A stretch of DNA of 24,799 nucleotides from NCBI GenBank assembly GCA_937902395.1, contig CALGTV010000028.1, forward strand, positions 1 through 24,799, read 5' to 3'. A program made the position numbers and the translations under genes. Shown here piece by piece: positions 21,827-24,799 of the stretch; position 1 is the stretch's first letter, and each line of letters opens with the position of its first letter. The DNA is from an uncultured Ruminococcus sp. GTDB lineage: Bacteria; Bacillota; Clostridia; Oscillospirales; Ruminococcaceae. The notes under the pieces were generated by a model. That model did not search any database, had not been told where the DNA came from, and worked only from the letters and a program-made list of their open reading frames with translations.

Positions 21827-23686
21827 ATGAAGAAAGTAACAAAAGCCCTGACGGCTTTAGCAGCTGCGCTGACTATTACCGTTGCAGGCACTTCATCTGC
21901 TGTAAGTCCTATTCTTACAGCGCCACAGAATGCCGTTGCTGTTGATACGAACAATGACGACTGGATTCACGCTGAGGGCAGCCGTCTCTATGACATGAAC
22001 GGCAATCAGGTATGGCTTACAGGCGCTAACTGGTTCGGCTTCAACTGCTCCGAAAACTGTGCTCACGGTCTTTATGCATGCGATGTTGACGATTTTCTTA
22101 AAGCTGTTGCAGACCATGGTATTAACGTAATCCGTTTCCCCATTTCCTCAGAGCTTCTTCTTTCATGGATGGAGGGAACTCCAAATGAGGTAAGCTCCGT
22201 TCAGGCTTCTTACAATCCTCCTCAGGATGTTGTGGGCGAGGACGGTACAATTACTCCTGCCGGAAAATACGGAAATATTAACAGGGATTTCGTTCTTGAG
22301 GACGGAAAAACTCTGAAAAATTCAATGGAAATCTTTGATATCATCATGCAGAAGTGCAAAAAATACGGTATCAAGGCATTTATCGATATTCACAGCCCCG
22401 ATGCAAACAACTCAGGTCATAACTATGAGCTGTGGTATGGCAAGGCCGGCATTACTACTGAGCTTTGGATTGATACACTCGTTTGGCTTGCAGACAAGTA
22501 TAAGAATGACGATACTCTCATCGGCTACGATTTAAAGAATGAGCCTCACGGAAAGCGTGGATATACAGGCGGTACCTGCCCTGATACTATTGCAAAATGG
22601 GACGATTCCACAGATGAAAATAACTGGAAACATGCCGCTGAAACCTGTGCAAATGCAATTCTTGAAGTAAATCCAAATGCACTCATTATTATTGAGGGAG
22701 TTGAGCAGTATCCAAAGACTGACAAGGGATTCACTTATGATACTCCTGATATATGGGACGCTCCTGCTGATAAATCTCCATGGTACGGTGCATGGTGGGG
22801 CGGAAATCTCCGCGGTGTAAAGGATTATCCCGTTACTCCCACATCAGGTACAAGTCAGATTATCTATTCACCTCACGACTACGGAAAATCTGTTTATGCA
22901 CAGACATGGTTTGAAAAGGACTTTACAACACAAACTCTCCTTGATGACTATTGGTACGATACATGGGCATATATTAACGACCAGGATATTGCACCGCTTC
23001 TCATCGGTGAGTGGGGCGGTCACATGGACGGAGCTGAAAATCAGAAGTGGATGGAGCTTCTCCGTGACTATATGATTAATAATCACATCAATCATACATT
23101 CTGGTGCCTCAACCCCAACTCAGGAGATACAGGCGGACTTCTCGGCAACGACTTCAAGACATGGGACGATGAAAAGTACGGACTTTTTGAGCCTTCACTG
23201 TGGCAGACACAGACAAGCGGAAAATATATCGGACTTGACCATGAGGTTGCATTGGGTGTAAACGGTATATCTCTCAGTGATTATTATGCAAATTATGCTT
23301 CAAGCGAGGGCAGCAATATCGACGGCGGAAAGAAATCCGACGGAAACGAAAAGCCTGTAAAGCCTGTTGTAACAACTACAACGGAAAAGAAACCCGTAGT
23401 AACAACAACTACCACAACAAAGAAACAGGATAAGGTTACAACTACAACAAAACCTAATACTACAGATGTTCTTGCAGGTGATGCGAACTGCGACGGCAAG
23501 GTAACAATTGCGGATTCCACAGCAATTCTCCAGTCTCTTGGAAATAATGACAAGTATGGCCTTTCAGAGCAGGGAACAGCAAACGGCGATGTTGACGGTG
23601 TTGCAGGAATAACTGCGGGAGATGCTCTTACAATACAGAAATACGACGCAAAGCTTATATCAAAGCTTCCCGTTGCGGCAGAATAA
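21827..23686 (+). CDS. Secreted GH5 endoglucanase with C-terminal type I dockerin (cellulosomal)
   Basis: A 619-residue exported enzyme. A signal peptide covers about residues 1-25. The GH5 TIM barrel spans about 45-490, with LKNEPHG (236-242), where Glu239 is the expected acid/base, and LLIGEWGG (391-398), where Glu395 is the expected nucleophile. IYSPHDYGKSVYAQTWF carries the conserved His and Tyr. The pattern resembles subfamily GH5_1-type cellulases, though the subfamily is not certain. A Thr-rich linker (about 513-545) leads to a two-repeat dockerin, GDANCDGKVTIADSTAIL (551-568) and GDVDGVAGITAGDALTIQ (587-604), each with a calcium loop. The dockerin should attach the enzyme to a scaffoldin on the cell surface. 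GAGAGGGAA precedes the ATG. The gene has its own promoter and terminator and is thus monocistronic. Confidence 0.93.
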   Translation: MKKVTKALTALAAALTITVAGTSSAVSPILTAPQNAVAVDTNNDDWIHAEGSRLYDMNGNQVWLTGANWFGFNCSENCAHGLYACDVDDFLKAVADHGINVIRFPISSELLLSWMEGTPNEVSSVQASYNPPQDVVGEDGTITPAGKYGNINRDFVLEDGKTLKNSMEIFDIIMQKCKKYGIKAFIDIHSPDANNSGHNYELWYGKAGITTELWIDTLVWLADKYKNDDTLIGYDLKNEPHGKRGYTGGTCPDTIAKWDDSTDENNWKHAAETCANAILEVNPNALIIIEGVEQYPKTDKGFTYDTPDIWDAPADKSPWYGAWWGGNLRGVKDYPVTPTSGTSQIIYSPHDYGKSVYAQTWFEKDFTTQTLLDDYWYDTWAYINDQDIAPLLIGEWGGHMDGAENQKWMELLRDYMINNHINHTFWCLNPNSGDTGGLLGNDFKTWDDEKYGLFEPSLWQTQTSGKYIGLDHEVALGVNGISLSDYYANYASSEGSNIDGGKKSDGNEKPVKPVVTTTTEKKPVVTTTTTTKKQDKVTTTTKPNTTDVLAGDANCDGKVTIADSTAILQSLGNNDKYGLSEQGTANGDVDGVAGITAGDALTIQKYDAKLISKLPVAAE

Positions 23687-23697
23687 AGAATCACAAG

Positions 23698-23723
23698 AAA
23701 GGACGGGATAACCGTCCTTTTTT
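23698..23723 (+). terminator. Intrinsic terminator of the GH5 gene
   Basis: AAAGGACGG (23698-23706) pairs with CCGTCCTTT (23712-23720) around the loop GATAA, and the T run extends to 23723. It lies 12 bases after the stop codon. Confidence 0.88.
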
Positions 23724-23737
23724 ATAAACATAAATTC

Positions 23738-23766
23738 TTGACATCATGTTTTTCTTATGATATAAT
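23738..23766 (+). promoter_or_regulatory. Consensus sigma-A promoter for the U32-like gene
   Basis: A perfect TTGACA (23738-23743) and a perfect TATAAT (23761-23766) are separated by exactly 17 bases, directly after the GH5 terminator. This is the strongest promoter in the window and gives a leader of about 32 nt. Confidence 0.85.
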
Positions 23767-23804
23767 GATAACATAAATTCCAATCCGAAAAGGAGGCAAA
23801 AAAT

Positions 23805-24749
23805 ATGCAGGTAAAATTTCATCTTCCCGATTTTGCAAGCCAGTTCCAATTCAATCTTATTTTTGCAACAATGCTTAAAAACTGTCCCCAATATTTCCGT
23901 GAGGGCGTTGAAATAGCTTCAATTTACGGCACTTTTCCGCAATCTCTATGGAACGGAGGAAGAACAGTTCCTGGAATATGCGATACAAAATTTGCAGGTA
24001 TAGTAATAAGAACTCTTAACAAACACGGCATACCGCTGCGCTTTACTTTTACTAACCCCATGCTTGAAGAAAAACATCTCAGCGATAAATTCTGCAATGA
24101 AATCATGAAGCTTGCCGATAACGGCATGAATGAGGTTATTGTCAATTCTCAGCTTTTAGAGGACTATATTCGCAAGACATATCCAAACTATAAGCTGACA
24201 AGCTCCACCTGCAAGCGTATCACAGAGCCGGACAAGCTTCTGGAGGAAATGAAAAAGGATTACAGCATTGTTGTCCTCGACTACGATTTCAACAACAAAT
24301 TTGATATACTTGAAACTCTACCCGACAAAGAACGCATGGAGATTCTCGTAAACGCCTGCTGTGACCCTGAATGCAGCAGAAGAACAGAACATTATCGTAT
24401 ACTCGGTCTCCAGCAGATTGCCATGTGTGAGCACATAGCGAAAAAGACAAACAAGGGATTCAGGGTTGAGGATTACGGTGTGCCTGATTTACAGTGCAAA
24501 TGCGCCGACAGAGGCATTTTTGAAATAAAGAATCTCAGAACGCATATTACTCCCGATGATATCTGGGAAAAATACGTGCCCATGGGATTCAGACAGTTTA
24601 AAATTGAGGGAAGAACAACAACAAGACTTAATCTTATGGAAACATATCTCTATTACATGGCAAAGCCTGAATACAGAGACGAAGCGCGTTGTATGCTGCT
24701 TTATAATCTTGAAAAAAACGGCATTGTACGCATTGAGGGGAATAACTAA
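23805..24749 (+). CDS. Peptidase U32-like TIM-barrel protein of unknown function
   Basis: A 314-residue protein that I place near the U32 peptidase group. The main hints are NACCDPECSRR (183-193), which recalls the cysteine motif 'NxxCxxxCR', and GFRQFKIEGR (261-270), which matches the 'dsfKIEGR' block of U32 proteins. It also has conserved-looking LTSSTCKRIT and VVLDYDFNN segments. Cys residues at 185, 186, 190, 231 and 233 could bind a metal or Fe-S cluster. It lacks other hallmark U32 regions, so proteolytic activity should not be assumed; related U32 proteins modify RNA. AGGAGG precedes the ATG at 23805, and a perfect promoter lies upstream. The strong separate promoter suggests a constitutively expressed, single-gene unit. 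Confidence 0.65.
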   Translation: MQVKFHLPDFASQFQFNLIFATMLKNCPQYFREGVEIASIYGTFPQSLWNGGRTVPGICDTKFAGIVIRTLNKHGIPLRFTFTNPMLEEKHLSDKFCNEIMKLADNGMNEVIVNSQLLEDYIRKTYPNYKLTSSTCKRITEPDKLLEEMKKDYSIVVLDYDFNNKFDILETLPDKERMEILVNACCDPECSRRTEHYRILGLQQIAMCEHIAKKTNKGFRVEDYGVPDLQCKCADRGIFEIKNLRTHITPDDIWEKYVPMGFRQFKIEGRTTTRLNLMETYLYYMAKPEYRDEARCMLLYNLEKNGIVRIEGNN

Positions 24750-24758
24750 GACGGGATT

Positions 24759-24779
24759 CTAAAGGGTGAAACCCTTTAG
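24759..24779. repeat. Hairpin of a repeat-like sequence cut by the window edge
   Basis: CTAAAGGG (24759-24766) and CCCTTTAG (24772-24779) are perfect inverted repeats around TGAAA. There is no T run after the stem, so it is not a typical terminator. The following bases up to 24799 start what looks like a second, incomplete inverted repeat (GAGACAGCGTC). It resembles intergenic repeat families common in Bacillota gut genomes. Confidence 0.45.
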
Positions 24780-24799
24780 CAGAGTCCAGAGACAGCGTC

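Noticed and set aside
23400..23460. Short ACA/ACT-rich tract as a CRISPR-like or satellite repeat
   Set aside because: It is codon-level repetition of the Thr-rich linker of the GH5 protein.

Overview
This window looks like chromosomal DNA of a cellulolytic, gut- or rumen-type member of the Bacillota (Oscillospiraceae), most likely Ruminococcus or a close relative. The main evidence is a secreted GH5 glucanase with a Thr-rich linker and a two-repeat dockerin, and a secreted expansin carrying a single dockerin-type calcium loop. Strong GGAGG-type ribosome sites and TTGACA/TATAAT promoters with 17-base spacers fit the Bacillota. Genus is an inference from these hallmarks; no 16S rRNA gene is present.

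Left edge (1-2071): a minus-strand gene, cut by the window edge, encodes a Pro/Ala-rich repetitive protein. Its leader of about 195 nt is rich in inverted repeats. A divergent intergenic region holds promoters for both directions and a LacI-type palindrome. Positions 2072-4097 encode a GT2 polyprenyl-phosphate-type glycosyltransferase overlapping a membrane-anchored WG-repeat-like protein.

Centre (4119-20812): a same-strand purine locus of about 16.7 kb in the order purE, HAD phosphatase, purC, purF-like, purM, purN, purO-type IMP cyclohydrolase, stand-alone AICAR transformylase (purH C-terminal half) and purD. Two things stand out. The PurF-like protein has Gly where the catalytic N-terminal Cys should be, although its PRPP loop and likely Fe-S cysteines remain. 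The usual bifunctional PurH is replaced by two separate genes: an archaeal-type IMP cyclohydrolase and an AICAR transformylase. purL/Q/S, purB, purA and purK are not in the window.

The pur genes are interleaved with unrelated cargo: two small DUF3592-like membrane proteins flanking an expansin, a CmpB-type membrane protein, a double SUKH (SMI1/KNR4) protein, two zinc-ribbon membrane proteins (one with an Imm51-like tail), a lipoprotein with YD-like repeats, and two tandem paralogous lipoproteins with nearly identical 5' ends. The SUKH and Imm51-like genes suggest a store of immunity proteins against polymorphic toxins held inside a housekeeping operon. A 158-nt inverted-repeat element lies between the expansin and the second DUF3592 gene and contains the latter's ribosome site.

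Right part (20822-24799): a six-helix membrane protein, a nested inverted-repeat/terminator element, the GH5-dockerin gene with its own promoter, leader hairpin and terminator, and a separately promoted U32-peptidase-like protein. The window ends in a repeat-like hairpin. No tRNA, rRNA, CRISPR array or transposase gene was recognised.
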